Assembly (NCBI RefSeq): GCF_000400485.1
Contig: NZ_ASHR01000014.1
Coordinates: forward strand, 244,430 to 308,429
Direction: 5' to 3'
Origin: Agrococcus pavilionensis RW1
GTDB lineage: Bacteria > Actinomycetota > Actinomycetes > Actinomycetales > Microbacteriaceae
Length of the DNA stretch: 64,000 nucleotides
Position numbers and translations under genes: made by a program. The notes beneath the pieces were generated by a model. The model had not been told where the DNA came from, did not search any database, and saw nothing but the letters and a program-made list of their open reading frames with translations. Below are positions 1-10,091 of the stretch, one piece after another (positions within the stretch are counted from its first letter, which is position 1; every line of letters starts with the position of its first letter).

Positions 1-1
1 C

Positions 2-1416
<1,415 letters not shown>

Positions 1417-1477
1417 CGCCGCTCGACCGGCCGCGGGCCTGACCGCAGCGGAGGGCACCCACCGATATCCTCGGCGG

Positions 1478-1933
1478 GTGCCCTCCGCTCGTCCCGCCCC
1501 GCAGCTGCGCGTCTCGTGGCTGCTGCTCGTGGTCGTCGGGCTCGTGGTCGCGGGCTTCGTCGTGCTCGCGCCCTCGGTCGGCCTGCTGATCGAGCAGCGC
1601 CGCGACATCGCCGCGCTCGAGGAGCAGGTGGCCGCGCAGCAGGCGAACGTCGAGTCGCTGCAGGAGCAGCAGGCGCGCTGGGACGACCCTGCCTACATCG
1701 AGGCGCAAGCGAGGGACCGGCTGTTCTTCGTCTATCCGGGCGAGACGAGCTTCGTCGTGCTCGACGACCGCACGACGCTCGAGACCGCGACCGCCGACGT
1801 GCCGTCCGCGACCCTCGAGGAGCCCGAGGATGACTGGGCGGCCGCCGCGGCCTCGTCCTTCCTCATCGCGGGCCTCACGACCGCCGGCCCGTCGAGCTTC
1901 GGCGAGCCCGCCGAGATCGGCGAGCCGCAGTGA
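1478..1933 (+). CDS. Septum formation initiator family protein (FtsB/DivIC-like)
   Basis: This is a 151-residue bitopic protein: a short cytoplasmic N-terminus, one membrane segment at about residues 10-32, then a coiled coil rich in E, Q and A (about 35-70). After that comes the FtsB/DivIC signature YIEAQARDRLFFVYPGE. Members act in the divisome between FtsQ and FtsL. The acidic and alanine-rich C-terminal tail is longer than in E. coli FtsB, as is usual in actinobacteria. The GTG start sits 6 nt after a TATCCT hexamer (1466-1471), suggesting a leaderless transcript. The stop overlaps the DUF501 start by 4 nt, so the two are probably co-translated. Confidence 0.9.
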   Translation: MPSARPAPQLRVSWLLLVVVGLVVAGFVVLAPSVGLLIEQRRDIAALEEQVAAQQANVESLQEQQARWDDPAYIEAQARDRLFFVYPGETSFVVLDDRTTLETATADVPSATLEEPEDDWAAAAASSFLIAGLTTAGPSSFGEPAEIGEPQ

Positions 1934-2457
1934 CCGGCCGGCCCGCCATCGACCCCGCGAGCGAGCGCGACCTCGAGATCATGGCGGCGCAGCTCGGCCG
2001 CTCGATGCGCGGCGTGCTCGGCATCGGCGCCCGCTGCGCGTGCGGCGCGCCGACGGTCGTCGTGACGAGCCCGCGCCTGCCCGACGGCTCGCCCTTCCCG
2101 ACCTTCTACTACCTCACCCACCCCGCGGCGACCGCCGCCGCGTCGCGGCTCGAGGCCGACGGCACGATGGCGCAGCTGCAGGAGCGCCTCGCCGAGCCGG
2201 CGATCGCCGAGGGCTACGCCGCCGCGCATCGCGCCTACCTCGCCGACCGCGAGGCGCACGGAGCCGTCGACGAGATCGCGGGCGTGAGCGCGGGCGGGAT
2301 GCCGACCCGCGTCAAGTGCCTGCACGCCGTGCTCGCGCACTCGCTCGCCGCCGGGCCCGGCGTCAACCCGATCGGCGACCTCACGCTCGAGCTCGCCGAC
2401 TGGTCGCCCGCGGTGTGCGCGTGCGCGCCGGACGCTCGAGGCTCCGCAGAGGGATAG
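1930..2457 (+). CDS. DUF501 domain-containing protein
   Basis: This 175-residue protein belongs to the DUF501 family, which in actinobacteria almost always sits between an FtsB/DivIC-like gene and later housekeeping genes. Recognisable stretches are RCACGAPTVV near residue 37, TFYYLTHP near 58 and RVKCLHAVLAHSLA near 127, followed by GVNPIGD. Conserved cysteines and histidines suggest a metal or active site, but no biochemical function is established that I can name. The GTG at 1930 overlaps the ftsB stop. Ppx/GppA phosphatase, which often follows in other actinobacteria, is absent here. Confidence 0.88.
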   Translation: MTGRPAIDPASERDLEIMAAQLGRSMRGVLGIGARCACGAPTVVVTSPRLPDGSPFPTFYYLTHPAATAAASRLEADGTMAQLQERLAEPAIAEGYAAAHRAYLADREAHGAVDEIAGVSAGGMPTRVKCLHAVLAHSLAAGPGVNPIGDLTLELADWSPAVCACAPDARGSAEG

Positions 2458-2474
2458 CGGATTCCTAGGGGCGT

Positions 2475-2480
2475 TAGAAT
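2475..2480 (+). promoter_or_regulatory. Probable -10 element of the NADH dehydrogenase gene
   Basis: TAGAAT in an otherwise GC-rich gap is a good TANNNT match. It lies about 36 nt before the GTG at 2516. A GGGAAGAAG ribosome-binding stretch (2504-2512) lies between, so this transcript would have a leader. No convincing -35 is visible 17 nt upstream. Confidence 0.4.
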
Positions 2481-2515
2481 GTCGTGACCCCTCATCTGAT
2501 ACCGGGAAGAAGTGT

Positions 2516-3856
2516 GTGTCCGTGAACAAGATCCTGATCGTCGGAGGCGGCTACGCCGGCCTGTACACCGCTCGGGGGCTCGAGCGACTGCTGGGCGAGT
2601 CCGAGGCTGAGATCACGATCGTCGACCCGCTGCCGTACATGCAGTACCTGCCGTTCCTGCCGGAGGTCGCCGCGGGCTCGATCGAGCCCCGCCACGCGAT
2701 CGTGCCGCTGCGCCGGCACCTCAGCCGCACGCGCGTCGTGCAGGCGAAGGTCACGGGCGTCGACCACGCGAGCAAGGTCGCCACGATCCAGCCCGAGGTC
2801 GGCGAGGCCTCGACGATCGAGTACGACGTGCTCGTCATGACGGCCGGCTCGGTCTCCCGCACCTTCCCCATCCCGGGCGTCGCCGACGAGGCGATCGGCA
2901 TGAAGACGATCGAGGAGGCCGTCGCGGTGCGCGACCGCCTGATCTCGAACTTCGCGAAGGCCGCGCAGCTGCCCGCCGGCCCCGAGCGCGACCGGCTGCT
3001 CACGACCGTCGTCGTCGGCGGCGGCTTCGCCGGCATCGAGACCATCGCCGAGCTCCGCGACCTCGCCACCCACCTCCTCTCGCGCTTCCCCGAGATCGCG
3101 TTCGACGACGTGAAGTTCCACCTCGTCGAGGCGATGGGCCGCATCATGCCCGAGGTGTCCGAGCAGACCGCGCTCTGGGTCGTCGACGACCTGCGCAAGC
3201 GCGGCGTCGACGTGCACCTCGAGACGCAGCTGCAGAGCGCGCTCGAGGGCGTCGTCGAGCTGTCGACCGGCGAGCGCTTCGGCTCCGACCTCATCATCTG
3301 GACGGCCGGCGTCATGGCGAACCCCGTCGTGCGCACGACCGACCTGCCGCTCGACGACCGCGGCCGCATCACGGCGCTCCCGACGCTGCAGGTCGCGCGC
3401 GACGGCGTCGTGGTGCCGGATGCGTGGACGGCCGGCGACGTCTCGGCGGTGCCCGACATCTCCAAGACCCCCGGCCCCGGCGGCTTCTGCGTGCCCAACG
3501 CGCAGCACGCGGTCCGCCAGGCGAAGCTGCTCGCGAAGAACATCGCCGCGGTCATCCGCGGCGACGCTCCGCGCGAGTACATCCACGACAACCAGGGCGC
3601 CGTCGCGGGCCTCGGCCTCTGGAACGGCGTGTTCCAGAAGGGCAAGATCGCCATCAAGGGCCCGCTCGCCTGGCTCGCGCACCGCGGCTACCACGGCCTC
3701 GCGATGCCGATGTGGGAGCGCAAGCTGCGCGTCTTCGGCGACTGGATCGGCGGCTTCTTCCTCGGTCGCGACATCGCCGAGATCTCGCAGCGCGAGCAGC
3801 CGCGCGAGGCCTTCGAGACCTTCGCCTCCCGGCCGAAGCCCAAGGTCGACGCCTGA
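2516..3856 (+). CDS. Type II NADH dehydrogenase-like FAD oxidoreductase
   Basis: The 446-residue flavoprotein has two Rossmann dinucleotide motifs: GGGYAGLYTARGLE near residue 9 for FAD and VVGGGFAGIET near 166 for NADH. A conserved segment reading WTAGDVSAVPD near 302 sits at the FAD-binding end. Length, domain order and the amphipathic C-terminal region around the WLAHRGYHGLAMPMWERK stretch match NDH-2 enzymes. These pass electrons from NADH to menaquinone at the membrane without pumping protons. It is a single-gene unit with its own probable -10 and a strong hairpin downstream. A related quinone reductase specificity cannot be excluded. Confidence 0.88.
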   Translation: MSVNKILIVGGGYAGLYTARGLERLLGESEAEITIVDPLPYMQYLPFLPEVAAGSIEPRHAIVPLRRHLSRTRVVQAKVTGVDHASKVATIQPEVGEASTIEYDVLVMTAGSVSRTFPIPGVADEAIGMKTIEEAVAVRDRLISNFAKAAQLPAGPERDRLLTTVVVGGGFAGIETIAELRDLATHLLSRFPEIAFDDVKFHLVEAMGRIMPEVSEQTALWVVDDLRKRGVDVHLETQLQSALEGVVELSTGERFGSDLIIWTAGVMANPVVRTTDLPLDDRGRITALPTLQVARDGVVVPDAWTAGDVSAVPDISKTPGPGGFCVPNAQHAVRQAKLLAKNIAAVIRGDAPREYIHDNQGAVAGLGLWNGVFQKGKIAIKGPLAWLAHRGYHGLAMPMWERKLRVFGDWIGGFFLGRDIAEISQREQPREAFETFASRPKPKVDA

Positions 3857-3876
3857 TCATCGACTGAACCTTCCTC

Positions 3877-3904
3877 AGCGCCGCGCCCCACGGGGCGCGG
3901 CGCT
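3877..3904 (+). terminator. Rho-independent-type hairpin after the NADH dehydrogenase gene
   Basis: A perfect inverted repeat of AGCGCCGCGCCCC with its complement, separated by 2 nt, gives an 11-13 bp GC stem about 20 nt after the stop codon. The T tract is poor (GTCGTA), as is common in high-GC actinobacteria. A TACACT (3908-3913) right after the stem may be the -10 of the next gene. Confidence 0.75.
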
Positions 3905-3957
3905 GTCGTACACTCCATCTCGGACGGCTGTCCCAGACGGCAGAGATCGGAGCCCGA

Positions 3958-4554
3958 GTGACCCGCAAGCCTGCGAGCGTGCGCCGCCAGGACCTCGTCG
4001 AGGCGGGGCTGCGCGTCATCGCGCGAGAGGGGATGCACGGCGCCACCGTGCGCGCGATCGTCGCCGAGGCGGGCGTGCCGCTCGCGACGTTCCACTACAT
4101 CTTCGCCTCGCGCGACGAGATGATCGGCGCCGCGTACGCCTACATCTCGGAGGTGCCGGGGACGGGCGCCGCGCTCCCCGAGGACGCGTCGGTCGAGGAC
4201 GTCGTGCGCGCGTCGTTCCTGCGCTGGTTCGAGCGCTTCCTCGAGCACCCCGAGTACGAGCTCGCGATCATGGAGATCATGGCGTACTGCAGCCGCACGC
4301 CGTCGCTCGCGCACCTCCCCGGCAAGGTGCAGGAGCACTACCTCGAGGCGCTCGGCGAGCTCCTCGACCACGTCCGGGAGCAGCTCGGCATCACAGCTCC
4401 CGCGATGCCGACGCGCGAGGTCGCGACCCTCGTGCTGCACGCGACGGATGGCCTCACCTACGCGTGGCTGCGCACGCGCGACAGCGAGGCGTCACGGCGC
4501 TGGATCGAGGCCGTCGTCCCCATGCTCGCCGCGGCGCTCGGGGACGAGCGGTGA
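3958..4554 (+). CDS. TetR/AcrR family transcriptional regulator
   Basis: This 198-residue regulator has an N-terminal TetR helix-turn-helix: GLRVIAREGMHGATVRAIV, then EAGVPLATFHYIFASRDEM at about residues 18-60. A helical ligand-binding domain follows. The GTG start at 3958 is preceded by CGGAG about 5 nt upstream. The stop overlaps the start of the fold-III PLP enzyme by 4 nt, and the aldonolactone-oxidase-like gene follows, so it probably heads and controls this three-gene unit. No clear palindrome is visible upstream. The ligand is unknown. Confidence 0.9.
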   Translation: MTRKPASVRRQDLVEAGLRVIAREGMHGATVRAIVAEAGVPLATFHYIFASRDEMIGAAYAYISEVPGTGAALPEDASVEDVVRASFLRWFERFLEHPEYELAIMEIMAYCSRTPSLAHLPGKVQEHYLEALGELLDHVREQLGITAPAMPTREVATLVLHATDGLTYAWLRTRDSEASRRWIEAVVPMLAAALGDER

Positions 4555-5768
4555 GCGAGCTGCGGCTCGCCGCGGCCCGACCCTGGGCAGCAGAGGGCCA
4601 CTGGTCGCGCATGGACGCCGCGACCGCCCACCTCGACGGCCCCTTCGCAGCCGTCTCGCTCGACGCCCTCGCGCGCAACGCGAGCGACATGGTGCGGCGA
4701 GCAGGCGGCACCCCGCTCCGCATCGCGACGAAGTCGGTGCGCAGCCGCGCTGTGATCGAGGCGGTGCTCGCGACCCCCGGCTGGCACGGCGTGCTGTCGG
4801 CGACGCTGCCGGAGGCGCTGTGGCTCGCCGGTTCGATCGACGACGTCGTGGTGGGCTACCCGACGACCGACCGCGACGGACTCCGGGCGCTCGCGCGCGA
4901 CGAGCGGGCGCTCGAGCGCGTGACGCTCATGGTCGACAGCGTCGACCACCTCGACCTCATCGACCGCGTCGTCCCCGGCCACCCCGAGCTGCGCATCGCG
5001 ATCGAGCTCGACGCGTCGCTGCGCCTCGGGCCCATCTACGCGGGCGTGCGACGATCCCCGCAGCGCACGCCCGCCCAGCTCCTCGACCTCGCGCGCGCCG
5101 TCGTCGACCGGCCGGGCTTCCGGCTCGTCGGGATCATGGCCTACGAGGCGCAGATCTCCGGCGTGCAGAACACCGTGCCGCGGGGGCTCGTGCCGCCCGC
5201 CGTCCTGCGGCTCATGCAGCGGCTCTCGGCGCGCGAGCTGCTCGAGCGACGCGGCGCGGCCGTCGCGGCCGTGCGCGAGATCGCCGAGCTCGAGTTCGTC
5301 AACGGCGGCGGCACGGGATCGATCGACACGACGGCGAAGGAGGCCGCGGTCACCGAGATCGCCGCGGGCAGCGGGCTGTTCGGCGCCCACCTCTTCGACG
5401 GCTACCGCGCGTTCACCGTCGCGCCCGCGCTCGCCTTCGCCCTGCCCGTCGTGCGACGGCCAGGGCCCGGCTGGGTGACGCTCCTCGGCGGCGGCTGGGT
5501 CGCCTCGGGGCCGGCCGGGCACGACAAGGAGCCCATCGCGGCCTGGCCGGAGGGGCTGCGCCTCGACCGCGAGGAGGGCGTCGGCGAGATCCACACGCCC
5601 GTCCACGGCCGCGCCGCCGACGCCCTCGCGATCGGCGACCGGGTCTGGATGCGGCACGCGAAGGCGGGCGAGCTGTGCGAGCGCACCGACGAGCTGCACG
5701 TCGTCGCCGGCGCTGAGGTCGTCGCCAGCGTGCCCACGTATCGTGGCGAGGGCAGGAAGCTGCTCTGA
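4551..5768 (+). CDS. Fold-type III PLP enzyme (alanine racemase N-domain; amino acid deaminase/aldolase-like)
   Basis: The 405-residue product resembles the D-threonine aldolase / D-serine dehydratase branch of the alanine racemase fold. The N-terminal TIM-barrel domain starts near residue 27 (PFAAVSLDALARNA). The probable PLP lysine lies in RIATKSVRS near residue 59. A glycine-rich phosphate-binding segment NGGGTGSIDTT is near 250. The C-terminal β domain ends in a WMRHAKAGELCER motif containing candidate metal-binding His and Cys. The start is placed at the GTG at 4551, which overlaps the TetR stop. The frame stays open far upstream, but that part overlaps TetR and ndh and is a GC artefact. 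Substrate is unknown; D-amino acid turnover is an inference. Confidence 0.85.
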   Translation: MSELRLAAARPWAAEGHWSRMDAATAHLDGPFAAVSLDALARNASDMVRRAGGTPLRIATKSVRSRAVIEAVLATPGWHGVLSATLPEALWLAGSIDDVVVGYPTTDRDGLRALARDERALERVTLMVDSVDHLDLIDRVVPGHPELRIAIELDASLRLGPIYAGVRRSPQRTPAQLLDLARAVVDRPGFRLVGIMAYEAQISGVQNTVPRGLVPPAVLRLMQRLSARELLERRGAAVAAVREIAELEFVNGGGTGSIDTTAKEAAVTEIAAGSGLFGAHLFDGYRAFTVAPALAFALPVVRRPGPGWVTLLGGGWVASGPAGHDKEPIAAWPEGLRLDREEGVGEIHTPVHGRAADALAIGDRVWMRHAKAGELCERTDELHVVAGAEVVASVPTYRGEGRKLL

Positions 5769-5783
5769 GCTGGGAGGCCGTGC

Positions 5784-7076
5784 GTGACGTGGAGGAACTG
5801 GGGCCGCTCGCAGCGGGCTGAGCCGAGCGAGGTGCACGTCGCGGAGGGGATCGACGACGTGCGCCGGGCGCTCGAGCGGGTCCGCGAGCGCGGGGGCACG
5901 GTCCGGCCCGTCGGGAGCTGCCACTCCTTCTCGGCCGTCGCTCGCCCCGACGACGCCCACGTGCGCATCGACGGGCTCCGCGGCCTCGAGTCGGTCGACG
6001 TCGAGGCTCGCCGGGCGACCGTGCTCGCCGGCACGACCGTGCGCGAGCTCTCGGCGCTGCTCGCCGAGCACGGCCTCGCGCTCGACTGCCTCGGCGACAT
6101 CGACGCGCAGACGATCGCGGGCGCGATCTCGACCGGCACGCACGGCACCGGCCTCCGTCACCGCTCGATCGGCGCATCCGTGGTCGCCGCGACGCTCGTG
6201 ACGGCCGACGGCGAGCTGCTGCGCGTGAGCGAGACGGAGCGCCCCGAGCTGCTGCCGGCCGTGCGGCTCGGCCTCGGCGTGCTCGGCGTGCTCGTCGACG
6301 TGACGGTGCAGGCTGTGCCGGCGTTCGCGCTCGAGGCGATCGAGTCGACCGTGCGGCTCGACGTCGTGCTCGACGAGTGGATGCACCTCAACGAGCGCAC
6401 CGACCACTTCGAGCTCTACTGGTTCGCGGCGACGCGCCTCGCGGCGACGAAGTCGAACACGCGCGTCGCCGGCCCCCTCGCTCCGCGCCCGACGGTGGCG
6501 CGGTTCCTCGACGAGCGCGTGCTGACCGACTACGGGCACCGCGCGCTGCTCTCGATCGGCCACGCGGTGCCGCCGACCGCGCCGGCGCTCAACGAGCTCG
6601 CCGCGCGCCTCATGCCGCGCGGCCGCTTCGTCGAGCCGAGCCACGACGTCTTCACGTCGCCCCGCCGCGTGCGCTTCCGCGAGCTCGAGTACGGGGTGCC
6701 GGTCGAGGCGGTGCCCGAGGCGCTGCGCGAGATCGACCGGGCGCTGCGCCGCGTCGACCTCGTGCCGACGTTCCCGTTCGAGGTGCGTGCCATCGCCGCG
6801 GACGATGCCCACCTGTCGACCGCGAACGGCAGGGCGACGGGCTACATCGCGGCGCACCGCTGGTGGCGCGAGGACCCGCGCCCGCTCTTCGACCTCGTCG
6901 AGCCCATCCTGCTCGCGCACGACGGGCGCCCCCACTGGGGCAAGCTCCACTCGCTGCGGGCGCCGCAGCTCGCCGAGCGCGTGCCGGGCTTCGCGGCGTT
7001 CCTCGCCGCGCGCGACGAGCTCGACCCCGAGCGGCTCTTCTCGAGCGCCTGGACGCGCCGCGTCCTCGGCGACTGA
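5784..7076 (+). CDS. FAD-binding oxidoreductase, D-arabinono-1,4-lactone oxidase family
   Basis: This 430-residue flavoprotein has an N-terminal PCMH-type FAD domain with the VGSCHSFS segment (about residue 45) and ISTGTHGTG (about 113). The C-terminal ALO domain has the diagnostic GRPHWGKLH motif near 388. Family members oxidise sugar-1,4-lactones or alditols using O2. The GTG at 5784 has a GGGAGG site 6-11 nt upstream. The gene follows the fold-III PLP enzyme by 15 nt, so the two are co-transcribed with TetR. Whether the substrate is an aldonolactone or an alditol cannot be read from the sequence. Confidence 0.9.
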   Translation: MTWRNWGRSQRAEPSEVHVAEGIDDVRRALERVRERGGTVRPVGSCHSFSAVARPDDAHVRIDGLRGLESVDVEARRATVLAGTTVRELSALLAEHGLALDCLGDIDAQTIAGAISTGTHGTGLRHRSIGASVVAATLVTADGELLRVSETERPELLPAVRLGLGVLGVLVDVTVQAVPAFALEAIESTVRLDVVLDEWMHLNERTDHFELYWFAATRLAATKSNTRVAGPLAPRPTVARFLDERVLTDYGHRALLSIGHAVPPTAPALNELAARLMPRGRFVEPSHDVFTSPRRVRFRELEYGVPVEAVPEALREIDRALRRVDLVPTFPFEVRAIAADDAHLSTANGRATGYIAAHRWWREDPRPLFDLVEPILLAHDGRPHWGKLHSLRAPQLAERVPGFAAFLAARDELDPERLFSSAWTRRVLGD

Positions 7077-7095
7077 CGCGCTTAAGGTGGATCGC

Positions 7096-7644
7096 ATGGA
7101 TCCCCAGCTCATCACCTGGATCGTCATCGGCGCGCTCGCCGTCCTCGCCGTCATCGCGATCGCCTGGATCGTCTCGGCCTCGGTCTCGATGCGCCGGCTC
7201 GGCGCGAGCGTCGACGAGCGCTGGGCGGCGCTCGCCGAGACGCTCGAGCGACGCCGCTCGGTCGCCGCGCCACTGCTCGAGGTGGCGAGCGAGCCGCAGC
7301 GAGCACAGGTGACGGATGCCTTCGCGGCGCTCGAGCGCGCGAGCGGGCCGGGGGAGAAAGCGGCCGCCGAGGCGGAGCTGCAGCGGTCGCTGCGCCCGCT
7401 CGTGCAAGCGGCGGCATCGCAGCCGGTCGGTTCCACGGCCGCGGAGGCGCGCACGGCGCTCGCGGCGCTCGACGACGACGCGCAAGCGCGGCGGCGCGAC
7501 TACAACACCGGTGCGCGCGAGCTCAACGCGAAGGCCCGTCGGTTCCCGACGTCGCTGTTCGCGGGCTCGGCGGGCGGCCGGCGCGACTTCTTCGAGGTCG
7601 ACCAGTCCGGCGCGGTCGCCGAGCCGCCCCGCATCCAGTTCTGA
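7096..7644 (+). CDS. LemA family protein
   Basis: The 182-residue protein has one N-terminal membrane segment (about residues 6-28) followed by a long helical region. It ends in the LemA signature RRDYNTGARELNAKARRFPTSLFAG and a terminal FFEVDQ. LemA proteins are membrane-anchored helical bundles of poorly known function. The ATG is 7 nt after TAAGGT (7083-7088), consistent with a leaderless transcript separate from the upstream oxidase. It converges with the YcaQ-like gene, with only 4 nt between the stops. Confidence 0.82.
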   Translation: MDPQLITWIVIGALAVLAVIAIAWIVSASVSMRRLGASVDERWAALAETLERRRSVAAPLLEVASEPQRAQVTDAFAALERASGPGEKAAAEAELQRSLRPLVQAAASQPVGSTAAEARTALAALDDDAQARRRDYNTGARELNAKARRFPTSLFAGSAGGRRDFFEVDQSGAVAEPPRIQF

Positions 7645-7648
7645 CGGC

Positions 7649-8863
7649 TCACACCGCCGCGGCCACCTCCCGAGCCCACGTCCCCGCGCCCGCGACCTCG
7701 ACGCGCTCGAGCCCCTGCCACGCCGCCGCCTCCCGCAGCGACGGCGCGACGCGCTCCGCGAGCTCTCCCGCTCGCTCGGCGTGGGCCGGCTCGACGTGCG
7801 CGTGCTGCACGCGCAGCACGCCCGCCTTGCGGTCGCTCTTGAGGTCGACGCGGCCCACGAGGTGGTCGTCGACGAGCACGGGCAGCACGTAGTAGCCGTG
7901 CTCGCGCTGCGCCGCCGGGGTGTAGATCGAGATGCGGTAGGCGAAGCCGAAGAGCCGCTCCGCCCGCGGCCGGTGCCAGACGAGCGGGTCGAACGGCGAC
8001 AGGAGCGCCGTCGACCGCACGGCGCGCGGGCTCCGAGCGCAGACGCTGCGGTAGGCGGGGCGGCCCCAGCCCTCGACCTCGACCGGCTCGAGCGCGCCCG
8101 CGTCGACGAGCGCCGCGATCGCGACCTTCGTGTCGGCGATCGGGAGCCGGTGGTAGTCGGCGAGGTCGTCGACGGTCGCGATGCCGAGCGCGATCGCCGC
8201 TCGGCCGACGAGCGTGCGGTGGGCGTCGACGGCGCCGAGCTCCGCGCGCGCAGCCTCCGGGAGCACCGCGTCGGCGACGGCGTACCGGCGCTCGAAGCGC
8301 GAGCGGCCGACGGTGACGAGCTCGCCCCGACGGAACAGGATCGCGGTCGCCCAGTACGCATCCGACTTGTTCCACCACCCGCCGGGCAGCCGCTCGTGCG
8401 CGGGGTGCTCCATCTCGCTCGGCCGCATCGGTCCGCGCTCGGCGAACTCGGCGCGGACGTCGTCGATGAGGGTCGCGTGCTCAGCGGCCCACGCGTCGGT
8501 GCTGCCGCGCATCGGCTCGCGCCGCTTCCACGCCCACAGCGGCCAGTCGGCGACCGGGATGACCGCCGCCTCGTGCGCGACGTACTCGGTGTAGGCGCCG
8601 AGCGAGCGCCCGTGGTCGTGGTGGAGGAGGCGGTCGAGCGCCGGTCGATCGTAGGGGCCGAGCCGGGCGAGCAGCGGCAGGTAGTGGCTGCGCTCGAAGA
8701 CGTTGACGGAGTCGAGCTGCAGCAGGCCGAGCCGCCCGATCGCGCGCTCGAGCGTGCGAGGGCCGACGCGGCCCCGTTCGCCGGGCACCGCGCCGTCGAG
8801 CCCGCTCGCGGCGACCGCGATGCGCCGCGCCTGCGCGGCGGAGATCCTCGTCGAGCGCGTCAT
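7649..8863 (-). CDS. Winged-helix DNA-binding protein, YcaQ/AlkZ-like (HTH_42)
   Basis: This 404-residue protein matches the YcaQ (DUF1006) family. Its hallmarks are LQLDSVNVFERSHYLPLLARLG near residue 46, EYVAHEAA near 93, and ALLSPFDPLVWHRPRAERLFGF near 290 with the catalytic-type QxD-like LQLD. Characterised relatives AlkZ and YcaQ are DNA glycosylases that unhook interstrand crosslinks or excise bulky alkyl lesions. The start is set at the ATG at 8863. The upstream open frame overlaps the divergent AI-2E gene and is rejected. The divergent promoter region is only 70 bp long. Confidence 0.87.
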   Translation of the reverse strand: MTRSTRISAAQARRIAVAASGLDGAVPGERGRVGPRTLERAIGRLGLLQLDSVNVFERSHYLPLLARLGPYDRPALDRLLHHDHGRSLGAYTEYVAHEAAVIPVADWPLWAWKRREPMRGSTDAWAAEHATLIDDVRAEFAERGPMRPSEMEHPAHERLPGGWWNKSDAYWATAILFRRGELVTVGRSRFERRYAVADAVLPEAARAELGAVDAHRTLVGRAAIALGIATVDDLADYHRLPIADTKVAIAALVDAGALEPVEVEGWGRPAYRSVCARSPRAVRSTALLSPFDPLVWHRPRAERLFGFAYRISIYTPAAQREHGYYVLPVLVDDHLVGRVDLKSDRKAGVLRVQHAHVEPAHAERAGELAERVAPSLREAAAWQGLERVEVAGAGTWAREVAAAV

Positions 8864-8921
8864 GCGAGGCAACCTAGCAAGGGCCGCCGACGCATGCCGG
8901 TCGCGTGAGGCTCCCCGACCG

Positions 8922-8927
8922 TAGGAT
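8922..8927 (+). promoter_or_regulatory. Probable -10 of the AI-2E family transporter gene
   Basis: TAGGAT ends 6 nt before the ATG at 8934, so the first transcribed base would be at or next to the start codon. No ribosome site is present in the 6 nt between, consistent with a leaderless mRNA. Confidence 0.5.
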
Positions 8928-8933
8928 CGACCA

Positions 8934-10091
8934 ATGATCTTCGGACGCGCGCGCGAGGCGCAGCCCCAGCCGATCGTGACACCCGCGCCGCTGGGGGTGC
9001 CGAACGGGATGCGCATCGCGGGCAGCTGGGCGTGGCGCGTCGTCGCGATCGCCGCCGCGACGGCGATCGTGCTGTGGCTCGTCGTCGTGTTCCGCATCGT
9101 CGTCATCCCGCTCGTGATCGCGGCGCTCCTCACGACCGCGCTCATGCCGATCGTCGACCGGCTGCACCGCGCGCGCTGGCCGAGGGGGCTCGCGGTCGCG
9201 GTCACGATCGTGGCCCTGCTCGTCGCCGTGACGGGCCTCGGCTGGCTCGCGGTGTCGCAGATCCGCGGCGAGTACCCGGAGCTGCAGGAGAAGGCGGTCG
9301 ACTTCTGGGCCGACACGCAGGACTGGCTGCTCTCGCTCCCGTTCGGCATCACGCAGCAGGACCTCGCCGAGTTCGGCACGAACATCCTCGGCACGCTGCG
9401 CGAGGACCTCTCGTCGATCCTCTCGCAAGCGGTCTCGGTCGGCTCGACGGTCGGGCAGGTGCTCGCGGGCGCCATCCTGACGATCTTCGCGCTCATCTTC
9501 ACGCTCAAGGACGGCCGGCCGATCTGGCGCTGGATCATCGGCGTGCTGCCGCGCGCCGCGCGCCCCGCGACCGACGGCGCCGGCCACGCGGGCTGGGTCA
9601 CGCTCGGCAACTTCGTGCGCGTGCAGGTGCTCGTCGCGTTCATCGACGCGGTCGGCATCGGCCTCGGCGCGTGGATCCTCGGGCTCTTCTTCGGCGGCAT
9701 GCCGCTCGTCCTGCCGATCGCGATCCTCGTGTTCCTCGGCTCCTTCATCCCCATCATCGGCGCGGTCGTCACCGGCGCGATCGCCGTGCTCGTCGTGCTC
9801 ATCTCCTTCGGCATCTGGCCGGCGGTCATCATGCTCGGCATCGTGCTGCTCGTGCAGCAGATCGAGGGCAACGTCCTGCAGCCGATCGTGATGGGCACGG
9901 CCGTCAAGGTGCACCCGCTCGCCGTCGTGCTCGCGGTCGCCGCCGGCTCGACGATCGCTGGCATCGCGGGCGCCTTCTTCGCGGTGCCGGTCGTCGCCTT
10001 CCTCAACGTCTTCATCGCCACGATCGCCTCCGGCTCGTGGCGCACGAACCCCCGCCCGAGCGTCGAGGACGTCGTCGATGAGCGGCGCTGA
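8934..10091 (+). CDS. AI-2E family transporter (PF01594)
   Basis: The 385-residue membrane protein has about eight hydrophobic segments in the usual AI-2E arrangement. There is an N-terminal pair, a long extracytoplasmic region (about residues 110-160), then a dense C-terminal block with the conserved PLVLPIAILVFLGSFIPIIG and QQIEGNVLQPIVMG stretches. Family members include the TqsA autoinducer exporter and Na+/H+ antiporters, so substrate is open. The 3' end overlaps the threonine ammonia-lyase start by 14 nt, so the two are co-transcribed although no functional link is evident. Confidence 0.92.
   Translation: MIFGRAREAQPQPIVTPAPLGVPNGMRIAGSWAWRVVAIAAATAIVLWLVVVFRIVVIPLVIAALLTTALMPIVDRLHRARWPRGLAVAVTIVALLVAVTGLGWLAVSQIRGEYPELQEKAVDFWADTQDWLLSLPFGITQQDLAEFGTNILGTLREDLSSILSQAVSVGSTVGQVLAGAILTIFALIFTLKDGRPIWRWIIGVLPRAARPATDGAGHAGWVTLGNFVRVQVLVAFIDAVGIGLGAWILGLFFGGMPLVLPIAILVFLGSFIPIIGAVVTGAIAVLVVLISFGIWPAVIMLGIVLLVQQIEGNVLQPIVMGTAVKVHPLAVVLAVAAGSTIAGIAGAFFAVPVVAFLNVFIATIASGSWRTNPRPSVEDVVDERR

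Noticed and set aside
3420..4550. N-terminal extension of the fold-III PLP enzyme
   Set aside because: The frame is open, but it overlaps ndh and TetR completely; the GTG at 4551 with the GTGA overlap explains the start.
4458..7454. A 998-codon open frame on the minus strand
   Set aside because: It is antisense to the PLP enzyme, ALO oxidase and LemA genes. Its product is rich in Arg, Ala, Gly and His with no recognisable domain, as expected for a shadow frame at very high GC.
8864..10045. N-terminal extension of the YcaQ-like protein
   Set aside because: It is antisense to the AI-2E gene; the recognised family starts at the ATG at 8863.
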